Source of the DNA: RH-AL1 sp965214415
GTDB lineage: Bacteria; Pseudomonadota; Alphaproteobacteria; Rhizobiales; Beijerinckiaceae
Direction of reading: 5' to 3'
DNA: 64,000 nt
Assembly (NCBI GenBank): GCA_965214415.1
Contig: CBDCBQ010000003.1
Span: 2,294,001-2,358,000, forward strand
Shown: in pieces, positions 1-9,432 of the stretch
Layout: each line of letters begins with the position of its first letter
Numbering within the stretch: position 1 is the first letter of the stretch
Translations under genes and position numbers: made by a program
The notes under the pieces: generated by a model
Databases searched by the model: none
Told to the model about the DNA's origin: nothing
Seen by the model: only the letters and a program-made list of their open reading frames with translations

Positions 1-243
1 AAAATGACGGCTCTGGCGATCCCGATCAGCGGGATGGCTATTTCGAGCGTACTTCTGACGCTTTCGGAAGTTCTGTCTTCTCGCGTCGAGCCTCACGTCG
101 AGGATGTGGGTCTTGCACTCCTTTCGATCTCCGCCGTTTTGTTCGCAACTTCGATGATCCTCCTTACTCGCGTGTCGCTGTCTCACGAGATTCCGAGGGC
201 TTCGCGAAAGAAGCGCCGACAGTCGTACCGAAGGAAAGGGCGA
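1..243 (+). other. Upstream stretch, no confident gene
   Basis: These 243 bases stay open in the same frame as the cytochrome that follows, from an ATG at 4. The translation is not convincing as part of it: it has one hydrophobic stretch followed by a very basic segment (RKKRRQSYRRKGR). A TGA at 5-7 in another frame could be the end of a gene cut off by the window edge. A clear ribosome binding site lies at the 3' end of the stretch, just before the preferred GTG start of the cytochrome. Confidence 0.3.
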
Positions 244-810
244 GTGACGACGCGAGGATACGCCGCCGTTCTCTCTCGCACGCTGGCGCTCGGGGCGTTC
301 CTCGCCTCCGCCCTCGCGCTCTCCGCCGAGACCTTCGGCGTCGGCCGCACACCCACCCCCGCCGAGCTGCGCGCTTTCGACATCGACGTTCGCGGCGACG
401 GGCAAGGCCTGCCGCCCGGCCACGGCAGCGTGGCGCAAGGCAAGATGCTGTTCGCCCAGAAATGCGCGGCCTGCCACGGCGGCAAGGGCGAAGGCGGCAC
501 GGGGCCCGCGCTCGCCGGCGGCATCGGCTCGCTCGCCACCCAAAGCCCCGAGAAGACCGTCGGCAGCTATTGGCCCTACGCGCCCCCGGTGTTCGACTAT
601 ATCCGCCGAGCGATGCCGTTCGACGCACCACACTCGCTGTCCGACGACGAAACCTACGCGGCGACCGCCTACGTGCTGCGGCTCAATGGCCTCGTGCCCG
701 CCGAGGCGGTGATGGACGCCGAAAGCCTGCCCAAGGTCGTCATGCCCAACCGGCACGGGTTCACGGGCGACCCGCGGCCGGACGTCGGGCCGGACGGAGG
801 GCGGCGATAA
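244..810 (+). CDS. Secreted c-type cytochrome, SoxD/sulfite dehydrogenase-like
   Basis: A single-haem periplasmic cytochrome c of 188 residues. It begins with an Arg-containing signal peptide (about residues 1-28). The haem motif CAACH is at 74-78, and a Met in the AMPFDAP segment at about 124 is the probable distal ligand. The block around VGSYWPYAPPVFDYIRRAMPF and the following LSDDETYAATAYVL is typical of cytochromes that take electrons from sulfite dehydrogenases of the SoxCD or SorAB type. That partner would be expected upstream, outside the window. The GTG at 244 is chosen because a purine-rich site (aaggaaaggg) sits just before it and a signal peptide starts there. An ATG at 4 would add 80 atypical residues. 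The electron donor is inferred. Confidence 0.8.
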   Translation: MTTRGYAAVLSRTLALGAFLASALALSAETFGVGRTPTPAELRAFDIDVRGDGQGLPPGHGSVAQGKMLFAQKCAACHGGKGEGGTGPALAGGIGSLATQSPEKTVGSYWPYAPPVFDYIRRAMPFDAPHSLSDDETYAATAYVLRLNGLVPAEAVMDAESLPKVVMPNRHGFTGDPRPDVGPDGGRR

Positions 811-879
811 AATAGGTGTCGAAATACCGACCTTGTCCATCAAAGCTCGGTCGCTTAGACCACACGCAAAGGAACCGCC

Positions 880-1206
880 ATGATCGTGACCATTGCCGAG
901 CGAAAGGCTCGGGCGATCGACCGCCTGACGTCCGGCGCTGCCTTGGTGCAAGCGGCGCTCGCGATGCACGCTGTCGAACACGGCGGTCGATATGTGGTGT
1001 TCGGGTCTTTCGCGCGCGGCGAGATCAGGCCGGACAGCGATTTCGATGTCATGGTAGACTTTCCTGTGGCGCTTGAACGGGTCGCCCGCGACGTGGCGGA
1101 ACGCGCGTGCCGAACGCACGGGCTCGTGCCGGACGTGCTTTTGAAATCAGAGGTCTCGGACGAGCTGATGCGCAGGATCACGCGAGACGGGCTCACGCTG
1201 TCGTGA
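880..1206 (+). CDS. Minimal nucleotidyltransferase (MNT), MntA-like antitoxin
   Basis: A 108-residue polymerase-beta-fold minimal nucleotidyltransferase. The signature GSFARGE starts at residue 42. The metal-binding DSDFD is at 52-56, and a likely third acidic residue is in VPDVLLKSE. In HEPN-MNT modules the MNT partner neutralises a HEPN ribonuclease, in studied cases by AMPylating it. The next gene starts on a GTG that overlaps this stop (GTGA), the tight coupling expected of such pairs. The antitoxin role is inferred from family and context. A free-standing nucleotidyltransferase is the alternative. Confidence 0.8.
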   Translation: MIVTIAERKARAIDRLTSGAALVQAALAMHAVEHGGRYVVFGSFARGEIRPDSDFDVMVDFPVALERVARDVAERACRTHGLVPDVLLKSEVSDELMRRITRDGLTLS

Positions 1207-1675
1207 GCGACGCGCGGTGGCTCGATGTCGCGGAAGACGTCGCTGCCGCCGAGGGGCATTTTCAGAACGCGGCAGCCCTCCATGGGGACGGCGGCTTCGA
1301 CGATCCCGGACTTACAGGCTATCGCAACAGCATGGCCCTGATGCACGCCCTACAATCCGCCCACACCTCCGCGGAGAATGCGCTTAGGCGCATTCTCCTC
1401 ATCCTCGGGGAGGAGTTGCCGTCCGGCGAAGATTGGCACCAGAAGCTCATCGAGCGCCTATCAAAACCAATCGAGGGGATAAGGCCCGCCCTTCTTTCGC
1501 CCGCTGTCGCGGCTGATCTCGACGAAACACGCCGCGTGAGAAACCGGGCCACGCGATCCTATGGTTCATTCAACCCGCTGAAGGTCGGCCCCTCCATCGA
1601 AGCGTCGACCCGCCTTGCGATGTCCCTCGCGGAAGACGTCAGGCGCTTCCGCCAGACGGTGGACCCGGGACCCGC

Positions 1676-1679
<4 letters not shown>
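1203..1679 (+). CDS. HEPN/HepT-like protein with altered active-site motif
   Basis: A largely helical protein of 158 residues, read from the GTG overlapping the MNT stop. The C-terminal stretch DETRRVRNRATRSYGSFNP (from residue 107) is where HepT-type HEPN ribonucleases carry the RX4-6H catalytic motif followed by Tyr. Here the Arg (113) and Tyr (120) are in place, but the expected His position holds Arg118. The protein may be catalytically dead, or belong to a HepT-like subfamily with another active-site layout. Its stop codon overlaps the stop of the opposing glutaryl-CoA dehydrogenase gene, since both use the CTAG at 1676-1679. The family call rests on the partner and on the C-terminal motif. 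Confidence 0.65.
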
Positions 1680-2875
<1,196 letters not shown>

Positions 2876-2980
2876 GTCCGCTCTCCACGTTTCGCTATCG
2901 CCCGCGCCTTGCCGCGCCGCGTCTGTCATGGAGATGGCGCGTGGAGTCGAAATTTCGAGCGCTCCGGAGAGCTCGGACGG

Positions 2981-3004
2981 CGTTTTCATACTAACGGTAT
3001 GGTA
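2981..3004 (-). promoter_or_regulatory. Candidate operator/promoter element upstream of gcdH
   Basis: On the gcdH strand this segment begins TACCATACCGT and contains the inverted repeat CATAC-N5-GTATG followed by AAAACG. The sequence TACCnTACCGT recurs upstream of the acyl-CoA ligase operon (25024-25047). The CATAC...TATGAAA part recurs upstream of the acyl-CoA dehydrogenase at 12569. Recurrence at three acyl-CoA genes suggests a shared regulator. The binding protein is unknown, and the MerR protein encoded at 22773-23288 is one candidate. Confidence 0.4.
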
Positions 3005-3106
3005 ATTTCGGCTCCCGCGACCGGCTCGGGCGTCCTATATCGCCCTGGACGGGCAGAAAGCGCGAGGGCGCCGGCTTGCCGGCAGCTTTCGCTGAGGGGA
3101 CAGGAC

Positions 3107-3133
3107 ATGAATTGCAGCCACCATGGGGCGTGA
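3107..3133 (+). CDS. Possible 8-residue leader peptide
   Basis: An ATG preceded at good spacing by a strong purine tract (gaggggacagg) opens an eight-codon frame, MNCSHHGA. It ends in a TGA that overlaps the first codons of the kinase gene starting at 3123. The kinase ATG itself has no good ribosome binding site and is preceded by an in-frame stop at 3108-3110. Translation of the kinase may therefore be coupled to this mini-frame. The call is an inference from spacing alone. Confidence 0.35.
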   Translation: MNCSHHGA

Positions 3134-4199
3134 AACGCTTGTCGATCAGGCCGGAGAGCTGCGCGCGGAGGACGCGTTCGACGTGGCCGTCGTCGATCGC
3201 TTTTTGAAAGAGCGTGTCGCTGGCCTCGACGGCCTGCCTGAAGTCGCGCAATTCCCCGGCGGCGCGTCCAACCTGACCTATCTGCTGCGCTACCGCGACC
3301 GCGATCTGATCCTTCGCCGGCCGCCCTCGGGCCACAAGGCGAAGACCGCGCACGACGTGCTGCGCGAGGCGCGCATCATGGCCGCGCTGAAGCCGGTCTA
3401 CCCCTATGTGCCCGAGATCGTCGCCCTGTGCGAGGATCACGCGCTGATCGGCTGCGACTTCTATGTGATGGAGCGGCTGGTCGGCATCATCCCGCGCCGC
3501 GACCTGCCGCCCGGCCTCGACCTCGACGCGGCGGCGACGCGCACGCTCTGCCTCGCCGTGCTCGACAAGCTGATCGAGCTGCACATGGTCGAGCCCGCGA
3601 AGGCCGGGCTCGAAGGCCTCGCCAAGGGAGCGGGCTACGTCCGCCGGCAGGTCGAGGGCTGGAGCGGGCGCTGGCGACAGGCGCTCACCGACGACGTCGC
3701 GCCGATCCCCGACGTGGTCGCGTGGCTCGCCCGTACGATGCCCGAGGGCGAGGTGGCGATCCGTCTCATTCACAACGATTACCGCTTCGACAACGTGGTC
3801 CTCGACGCGCACGATCCGCTCCGCGTCATCGGCGTGCTAGACTGGGAGATGGCGACGCTCGGCGATCCGCTGATGGATCTCGGCGGTTTGATCGCCTACT
3901 GGGTCGAGGCCGGCGACGACGCGAGCTTTCTCGCGCGCCGGCGCCAGCCGACGCACCTGCCCGGCATGCTGACGCGTGCCGAGGTGATCGCCTATTACGG
4001 CGAGAAGACCGGCTGGTGCGTCGATGATTTCGACTTCTACGAGGTGTTCGGCCTGTTTCGCCTCGCCGCGATCATCCAGCAGATCTACAAGCGGTACGAT
4101 CTCAAACAGACAACCAACCCGCGCTTCGCGACCTACGGCGAGGCGGCCAACGAACTCGGCCAGCGCTGCCAGGCGCTGATCGCGCGCTCGAAGCTGTAG
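3123..4199 (+). CDS. Phosphotransferase of the ACAD10/11 (LvaA) kinase type
   Basis: A 358-residue protein with the aminoglycoside-phosphotransferase/choline-kinase fold. The Brenner motif HNDYRFDN (217-224) holds the catalytic Asp219 and the Mg-binding Asn. VLDWEMATLGDP (Asp240) is the DFG-like metal motif. The N-terminal FPGGASNLTYLLR and ILRRPP segments match the kinase domain of ACAD10/11 and bacterial LvaA, which phosphorylate the 4-hydroxyl of 4-hydroxyacyl-CoA. A matching ACAD11-like dehydrogenase is encoded at 11080-12321, with only acyl-CoA genes between. The next gene begins two bases after the stop, so the kinase, phosphatase and short-chain dehydrogenase form an operon. Substrate is inferred. 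Confidence 0.8.
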   Translation: MGRETLVDQAGELRAEDAFDVAVVDRFLKERVAGLDGLPEVAQFPGGASNLTYLLRYRDRDLILRRPPSGHKAKTAHDVLREARIMAALKPVYPYVPEIVALCEDHALIGCDFYVMERLVGIIPRRDLPPGLDLDAAATRTLCLAVLDKLIELHMVEPAKAGLEGLAKGAGYVRRQVEGWSGRWRQALTDDVAPIPDVVAWLARTMPEGEVAIRLIHNDYRFDNVVLDAHDPLRVIGVLDWEMATLGDPLMDLGGLIAYWVEAGDDASFLARRRQPTHLPGMLTRAEVIAYYGEKTGWCVDDFDFYEVFGLFRLAAIIQQIYKRYDLKQTTNPRFATYGEAANELGQRCQALIARSKL

Positions 4200-4201
4200 A
4201 A

Positions 4202-4903
4202 ATGGCTGACTTGTATCTCGTGCGGCACGGCCAGGCGAGCTTCGGTGCCGCCGATTACGACAAGCTCTCGCCGCTCGGCGAACGGCAATCCGCGCTACTC
4301 GGCGACTGGCTGACCACATGCGGTTTGAGACCGGACATCATCGCAACGGGGCCGCAGCGACGCCAGATCGACACAGCCACGCTCTGCCTCGCGGCCTCGG
4401 GCGGCCCCGTGCGTTCCGAATGGCTCCAGCTCGACGGTTTGGGCGAATACGATCACGATACGGTGGTCGCGCGACACAGGCCCGAATACGCCGACCAGGC
4501 GATCATGCACGCGGCCTTCGCGAAGACCGACAATCCGCGCCGGGCTTTCCACGCGATGTATGTCGAGGCCGTCGCCCGCTGGACCGACGGCGCGCACGAC
4601 GCCGACTATTCGGAACCGTGGCCAGCCTTTCGGGCGCGCGTGATTGGCGGCCTGCGCCAGCTCATGGCGCTCGACGCTCGCGCGGTGTGGGCGTTCACCT
4701 CGGGCGGTCCGATCACGGCGATCGTCCAGCACATCCTCGGCCTGCGCGACGCGCGGGCGTTCGACCTCAATTGGCCGCTGGTGAATGCCGGCGTGACGCG
4801 GCTGCGCTTCAGCGCGACGACGGGCGCGATCACGCTCGTAACCTACAACGCCTATCCCCATCTCGACCGCGCCGGCGATCCGGCGCTCGTCACCTTTCGG
4901 TAG
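4202..4903 (+). CDS. Histidine phosphatase superfamily protein, second His replaced
   Basis: A 233-residue member of the phosphoglycerate-mutase-like superfamily. The N-terminal RHG motif (8-10), with the phosphorylated His9, lies in LYLVRHGQAS, and the SPLGERQ segment follows normally. The second catalytic His, usually in an (S/T)HGG motif near the C-terminal third, is absent: the matching segment reads FTSGGPI, with Ser167 at that position. Activity may therefore be weak or altered. The gene sits between the kinase and a short-chain dehydrogenase, with gaps of two and four bases. Its role is unknown; removal of phosphate from a pathway intermediate is one possibility. Confidence 0.75.
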   Translation: MADLYLVRHGQASFGAADYDKLSPLGERQSALLGDWLTTCGLRPDIIATGPQRRQIDTATLCLAASGGPVRSEWLQLDGLGEYDHDTVVARHRPEYADQAIMHAAFAKTDNPRRAFHAMYVEAVARWTDGAHDADYSEPWPAFRARVIGGLRQLMALDARAVWAFTSGGPITAIVQHILGLRDARAFDLNWPLVNAGVTRLRFSATTGAITLVTYNAYPHLDRAGDPALVTFR

Positions 4904-4907
4904 TGCC

Positions 4908-5699
4908 ATGAGCCCTGTCATCCCCGGCCCCCGCGTCGCCGGCAAAAATGCCTTCATCACCGGTGCCGCGCGCGGTCTCGGCGAAGCGATCGCGCGGCTG
5001 CTCGCGGCGCATGGCGCGAAGCTGTACCTCACCGACATCGATCTCGAAGCCGTCACCGCGGTGGCGCGCGCGATCGACGCGGATTACGGTCCCGGCACCG
5101 CATATGCCGCGCGCCACGACGTGCGCGACGAGGCGCAATGGCGCGACGCGCTCGCCGCGGCGAACGCGGCATTGGGCGGCCTGTCGATCCTCGTCAACAA
5201 TGCCGGCATCGGCGTGCAGGCGCGCGTCGAGACGATCGCGCTCGAGGAATGGCATCGTGTGATGGCCATCAATCTCGACAGCGTGTTCCTGGGCTGCAAG
5301 CACGCGCTCAAATACCTGCGCGAGAGCCAGCCTGCCGCCATCGTCAACATCTCCTCGATCGCCGGCATCGTCGCCGACGGACAATATGCCGCCTATAATA
5401 CATCGAAGGCCGGCGTGCTGATGCTGACGAAATCGGTCGCGCTCGACTGCGCGAGCCAGGGGCTCGACATCCGTTGCAACTCGGTCCACCCGGGCTTCGT
5501 GCGCACCGCGATCGTGCAGTCCTATTTCGACAAGCATGGCGAGGAAGAGGCGACGCGCAAGCTGACCAAGGCGATCCCGATGAAGCGGCTCGGCAAGCCG
5601 GACGACGTCGCCTATTGCGTGCTCTATCTCGCCAGCGACGAAAGCGCCTTCGTGACCGGCAGCGAGTTCAAAGTCGACGGGGGCATCTCGGCCGCGTGA
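4908..5699 (+). CDS. Short-chain dehydrogenase/reductase
   Basis: A classical NAD(P)-dependent SDR of 263 residues. The cofactor motif TGAARGLG is at 18-25, with an acidic Asp after the second beta strand (LTDID) that suggests NAD preference. NNAG follows, and the catalytic triad is Ser150, Tyr163 and Lys167 (YNTSK). The C-terminal GSEFKVDGG is typical. It is the third gene of the kinase operon and starts four bases after the phosphatase stop. Oxidation of a hydroxyacyl or alcohol intermediate fits the context, but the substrate cannot be read from the sequence. Confidence 0.88.
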   Translation: MSPVIPGPRVAGKNAFITGAARGLGEAIARLLAAHGAKLYLTDIDLEAVTAVARAIDADYGPGTAYAARHDVRDEAQWRDALAAANAALGGLSILVNNAGIGVQARVETIALEEWHRVMAINLDSVFLGCKHALKYLRESQPAAIVNISSIAGIVADGQYAAYNTSKAGVLMLTKSVALDCASQGLDIRCNSVHPGFVRTAIVQSYFDKHGEEEATRKLTKAIPMKRLGKPDDVAYCVLYLASDESAFVTGSEFKVDGGISAA

Positions 5700-5705
5700 T
5701 AGGAC

Positions 5706-5722
5706 TTTCGTATGATACGAAA
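5706..5722. promoter_or_regulatory. Perfect 17-bp palindrome, candidate operator
   Basis: TTTCGTAT, a central G, then ATACGAAA form a perfect odd-length palindrome directly after the SDR stop codon and about 180 bases before the oxidoreductase at 5905. It is too short and too AT-rich to be a normal terminator and has no T tract after it. A dimeric repressor or activator site is the simplest reading. The other bases up to 5904 hold no supported gene. Confidence 0.45.
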
Positions 5723-5904
5723 CGAACCCTTGGGCTCTTATCGGTGCCCTTTTGGCCGGCCTCCGGCATGTCCCGGACCAAACGCGGCTCGGGAGACAAT
5801 CCGCGCGGTCCAAGCCGTCGACTAAAGGATGATTGGAGCCATCGCACGACGCTGCTCACTTAGGGCTATTGGTACAATCGAACGCATTCTCGAGGAGGAT
5901 CACG

Positions 5905-6930
5905 ATGACTTCGCAACGCAACGTCTGGCGGCTCCGCAAGCGGCCTGTCGGCGCGATCGCCGACGGCGATCTCACCTACGCGCGCGAGGATCTGCCGGCG
6001 TTGAAGGACGGCCAATTTCTGCTGGAGACGCTCTACCTCTCGCTCGATCCGACCAATCGCATCTGGATGAGCGACATGCGCCAATACATGCCGCCCGTCG
6101 CGATCGACGCGCCGATGCGCGGCGGCAACGCCGGTCGCGTCATCGCCAGCCGAAAAGCCGGCGTGAGCGAGGGCGACATCTATTTCGGGCTCGGCGAATG
6201 GGCCGACCACGTGATCACCGACGGCGCGATGTTCTCGAAGGCCGCGCTGCCCAAAGGTCTGCCGCTGTCCGTCGGCTACGGCGTGTTCGGCCTCGTCGGG
6301 CCGACCGCCTATTTCGGCCTGCTCGACGTCGGCAAGCCGAAGGCCGGCGAGACGCTGGTCGTTTCGGCGGCCTCGGGCGGCGTCGGCCAAGTCGTCGGGC
6401 AGATCGGCAAGATCAAGGGCTGCCACGTCATCGGCATCGCGGGCGGGCCGGAGAAATGTCGTTTCCTGACGGACGAACTCGGCTTCGATGCCGCGATCGA
6501 CTACAAGGGGGAGAGCGTCGTCGAACGGCTCGGCGCGCTCGCACCGAATGGTGTGGACATCAACTTCGAGCAGGTCGGTGGGCCAATCATGGAGGCGGTG
6601 ATGAGCCGCATGAACCTGTTCGGCCGCATGCCGCTCTGCGGGATGATCTCCGGCTACAACGACAAGGCGCCGGCGCCGGGCCCTCGCACCTGGCCGCTCA
6701 TCCTGATGCAGCGCCTCACCGTGCGGGGATTTATCGTCACGGACTTCATGCCGCGCTTCGGCGAGATGTTCGCCGAGCTCGGCGGCTGGATCGCCGAGGG
6801 TAGGATCAAGACGCGCCAGGACGTACGCGCGGGGTTGGAGGGCGCGCTCGGCTACCTCGATCTGCTCTACACCGGCGGCAACGAGGGCAAGCTGCTCGTC
6901 GCGGTACACCCCGACGCGGCGAAGCTGTAA
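5905..6930 (+). CDS. Zinc-independent MDR oxidoreductase (PTGR/CurA-like)
   Basis: A medium-chain dehydrogenase/reductase of 341 residues in the leukotriene B4 12-hydroxydehydrogenase / prostaglandin reductase group. These enzymes reduce alpha,beta-unsaturated carbonyls with NADPH and carry no structural or catalytic zinc. Visible hallmarks are the N-terminal LKDGQFLLETLYLSLDPTNR, the nucleotide-binding SAASGGVGQVVGQIGK, and FEQVGGPIMEAVMSRM. The ATG at 5905 is preceded by a good site (gaggagg), whereas the longer frame from 5833 lacks one. It may detoxify enals formed in lipid metabolism, as it lies among acyl-CoA genes. Confidence 0.87.
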   Translation: MTSQRNVWRLRKRPVGAIADGDLTYAREDLPALKDGQFLLETLYLSLDPTNRIWMSDMRQYMPPVAIDAPMRGGNAGRVIASRKAGVSEGDIYFGLGEWADHVITDGAMFSKAALPKGLPLSVGYGVFGLVGPTAYFGLLDVGKPKAGETLVVSAASGGVGQVVGQIGKIKGCHVIGIAGGPEKCRFLTDELGFDAAIDYKGESVVERLGALAPNGVDINFEQVGGPIMEAVMSRMNLFGRMPLCGMISGYNDKAPAPGPRTWPLILMQRLTVRGFIVTDFMPRFGEMFAELGGWIAEGRIKTRQDVRAGLEGALGYLDLLYTGGNEGKLLVAVHPDAAKL

Positions 6931-6957
6931 CAATGGGTCGACACGCGCCATCCTATA

Positions 6958-7057
6958 TCATCCTGGGTGGCGTAGCCGAACCCGGGACCCGCGCGACGAT
7001 TTCGAGTCGGGCGGGACGGCCCCTGGGTCCGGATTCGCCTTCGGCGCCCCGGAATGA
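6958..7057. repeat. Imperfect long inverted repeat between genes
   Basis: Two arms of about 33 bases, 6958-6990 and 7023-7057, are imperfect reverse complements. The left arm begins tcatcctgggtggcg and the right arm ends cgccccggaatga. The overall form resembles the dispersed palindromic intergenic repeats found in many alphaproteobacterial genomes. It fills most of the gap between the oxidoreductase and the thioesterase and could also fold as a transcript-end hairpin. Copy number elsewhere in the genome is not visible. Confidence 0.55.
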
Positions 7058-7101
7058 CAAAGATGTAAGTTCGCGGACGATGACATAGGACAGCCAACCC
7101 G

Positions 7102-7542
7102 ATGACCAAGCCGATCTGGTTTGCTGAACCACCGACCGAGGTGGAGCGCCCCAACCGCGGCCTCGACGAGCATATCGGGATCGAACTGACCGCGGCCGGT
7201 CCCGATCATCTCGAGGGTCGCATGCCGGTCGACCACCGCACGCGCCAGCCCTTCGGCCGGCTGCACGGCGGTGCGTCCGTGGCCTTCGCCGAGACGCTCG
7301 CCTCCATCAGCTCCGTCTGCGTTGTCGACCGCGCCAAGAAGACCGTGGTCGGTCTCGAGATCAACGCCAACCATATCCGCGGCGTCACCGAGGGCTGGGT
7401 GTACGGCGTCGCGCGCCCGCTCCACCTCGGCCGCACCACGCATGTGTGGGACGTGCGCATCAGCGACGAGGCCGGCCGGCTCGTCTGCGTCTCGCGCTGC
7501 ACCGTTGCCATCATCGATCTGCCACGCCCGACCGGATCCTGA
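7102..7542 (+). CDS. PaaI-type hotdog acyl-CoA thioesterase
   Basis: A 146-residue hotdog-fold protein of the PaaI/YbdB (4HBT) group. The signature GRLHGGASVAFAET includes His55-Gly-Gly and the probable catalytic Glu64 at the start of the long central helix. The C-terminal strand LVCVSRCTVAIID is also typical. Such enzymes hydrolyse aryl- or medium-chain acyl-CoAs and rescue trapped CoA. The stop is only three bases before the start of the acyl-CoA dehydrogenase gene, so the two are co-transcribed. Confidence 0.88.
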   Translation: MTKPIWFAEPPTEVERPNRGLDEHIGIELTAAGPDHLEGRMPVDHRTRQPFGRLHGGASVAFAETLASISSVCVVDRAKKTVVGLEINANHIRGVTEGWVYGVARPLHLGRTTHVWDVRISDEAGRLVCVSRCTVAIIDLPRPTGS

Positions 7543-7545
7543 CAA

Positions 7546-9330
7546 ATGCTGCTCTCTCGCGCCGACCTCGACTTTCTCCTGTACGACTGGCTGAAGGTTT
7601 GCGACCTCACCTCCCGCGAGCGCTACGCGGAGCACTCGCGCGAGACTTTCGATGCGACGCTCGATCTCGCCGAGGCGATCGCCACGGATCATTTCGCGCC
7701 GCACAACAAGAAGGCCGATGCCAACGAGCCGCGCTTCGAGAACGGCAAGGTCGTGATGATCCCCGAGGTCGGCGAGGCGCTGCGCCGCTACGGCGAGGCC
7801 GGGCTCTTTGCCGCGCAGGCGGACTACGAGCAGGGCGGCATGCAGCTGCCGTCGGTCGTCGGCAGCGCCGCCTTCGCCTTCTTCAAGGCCGCCAACACCG
7901 GCACCGCCGCCTACGCGATGCTGACGAGCGCCGCCGCCAACCTGCTGCGCAAGCACGGCACGCCGGACCAGATCGCGCGCTACGTCGAGCCGATGCTCGC
8001 CGGGCGCTTCTTTGGCACGATGTGCCTGTCGGAGCCGCAAGCCGGCTCTTCGCTCGCCGATATTTCGACGCGAGCCGAGCCGCAAGACGACGGCTCCTAT
8101 CGTTTGTTCGGCACCAAGATGTGGATCTCCGGTGGCGAGCACGAGCTGTCGGAGACGATCGTCCACATGGTGCTCGCCAAGATCCCCGGCGGCCCCGCGG
8201 GCTCGAAGGGGATCTCGCTGTTCGTCGTCCCCAAACATCTCGTCGGCGACGATGGTACGATTGGCGAACGCAACGACGTCGTGCTCGCCGGCCTCAACCA
8301 CAAGATGGGCTATCGTGGGACGACAAACACGCTGCTCAATTTCGGCGAGGGCGCGCATGCGCCGGGCGGCAGGGCCGGCGCCGTCGGCTGGCTCGTCGGC
8401 GAGGTCAACGGCGGCTTGCCGGCCATGTTCTTCATGATGAACGAGGCGCGCATCGGCGTCGGCCTCGGCGCCGTCGCGCTCGGCTACACCGGCTATCTGC
8501 GCGCGCTGGCCTACGCCAAGGAGCGCCCGCAAGGCCGCCCGCTCGGCACGCGCGACACCACCGCCAAGCAATGCCCGATCATCGAGCACCCGGACGTGCG
8601 GCGCATGCTGCTCGCCTCGAAAGCCTACGTCGAGGGCGCGCTCGCCTTCGCGCTCTACTGCGCCCGCCTCGTCGACGAGGAGCGCACCGGCAGCGAACGG
8701 GCACGGCACGAGGCGCACGCGCTGCTCGATCTGCTGACGCCGATCGCCAAGAGCTGGCCGTCGCAATGGTGCCTGGCGGCCAACGATCTCGCGATCCAGG
8801 TGCACGGCGGCTACGGCTATACCCGCGACTACGACGTCGAGCAGCTCTATCGCGACAATCGTTTGAACGCCATCCACGAGGGCACGCACGGCATCCAGGC
8901 GCTCGACTTGCTCGGACGAAAGGTGACGCAGAACGGCGGCGAGAGCCTCGAAATGTTTCGCGCGCGCATCGGCACGACTCTCGCGGCGGCGGCGCAAGCC
9001 GGCGGCGAAGCGGCGGCATATGCCAACGATCTGCGCGCGGCGCTCGACGCGTTGGGGGACGTCACCGCCACGCTGCACGGCGCGCGCGATCCCGTCGTCA
9101 CGCTGGCCAACGCCTCGGCCTACATGGAAGCCTTCGGCCACATGGTCATCGCCTGGATCTGGCTCGAGCAGGTGCTGGCGCTCGGCGGACGCGACGACGA
9201 CTTCTCACACGGCAAGCGCCGAGCCTGCCGCTACTACTACCGCTGGGAACTGCCGAAGATCTATCCGCAGCTGGACGCGCTGAAGACGCTCGACCGCACG
9301 ACGCTGAATATGCGGGTGGATTGGTTTTGA
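7546..9330 (+). CDS. Acyl-CoA dehydrogenase, long (about 600 aa) type
   Basis: A 594-residue FAD-dependent acyl-CoA dehydrogenase. It belongs to the long subfamily with an extra C-terminal domain, which includes DmdC and many bacterial FadE-like enzymes. Clear segments are GTMCLSEPQAGSSLADI, LFGTKMWISGGEHELSE, and QVHGGYGYTRDYDVEQLYRD. The catalytic Glu (about 445) lies in IHEGTHGIQALDLLGRK. It introduces the 2,3-double bond in an acyl-CoA and passes electrons to ETF. It forms an operon with the thioesterase before it. Chain length or side-group preference cannot be told from the sequence. Confidence 0.92.
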   Translation: MLLSRADLDFLLYDWLKVCDLTSRERYAEHSRETFDATLDLAEAIATDHFAPHNKKADANEPRFENGKVVMIPEVGEALRRYGEAGLFAAQADYEQGGMQLPSVVGSAAFAFFKAANTGTAAYAMLTSAAANLLRKHGTPDQIARYVEPMLAGRFFGTMCLSEPQAGSSLADISTRAEPQDDGSYRLFGTKMWISGGEHELSETIVHMVLAKIPGGPAGSKGISLFVVPKHLVGDDGTIGERNDVVLAGLNHKMGYRGTTNTLLNFGEGAHAPGGRAGAVGWLVGEVNGGLPAMFFMMNEARIGVGLGAVALGYTGYLRALAYAKERPQGRPLGTRDTTAKQCPIIEHPDVRRMLLASKAYVEGALAFALYCARLVDEERTGSERARHEAHALLDLLTPIAKSWPSQWCLAANDLAIQVHGGYGYTRDYDVEQLYRDNRLNAIHEGTHGIQALDLLGRKVTQNGGESLEMFRARIGTTLAAAAQAGGEAAAYANDLRAALDALGDVTATLHGARDPVVTLANASAYMEAFGHMVIAWIWLEQVLALGGRDDDFSHGKRRACRYYYRWELPKIYPQLDALKTLDRTTLNMRVDWF

Positions 9331-9432
9331 CGGTCATTCACGGCAATCAGGGAACGGTCGTAACCTGCTTGCGTCGGGCTTCGACGATCACGTAGGGCAA
9401 TGTGTCCAGTTCGTCAGCTCGCCGCAAGCCGC

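Noticed and set aside
6958..9141. A 727-codon open frame on the minus strand opposite the thioesterase and acyl-CoA dehydrogenase
   Set aside because: It is very rich in Arg, His, Ala and Asp, has no domain motif, and is antisense to two clear genes. It is a by-product of GC-rich codon use.
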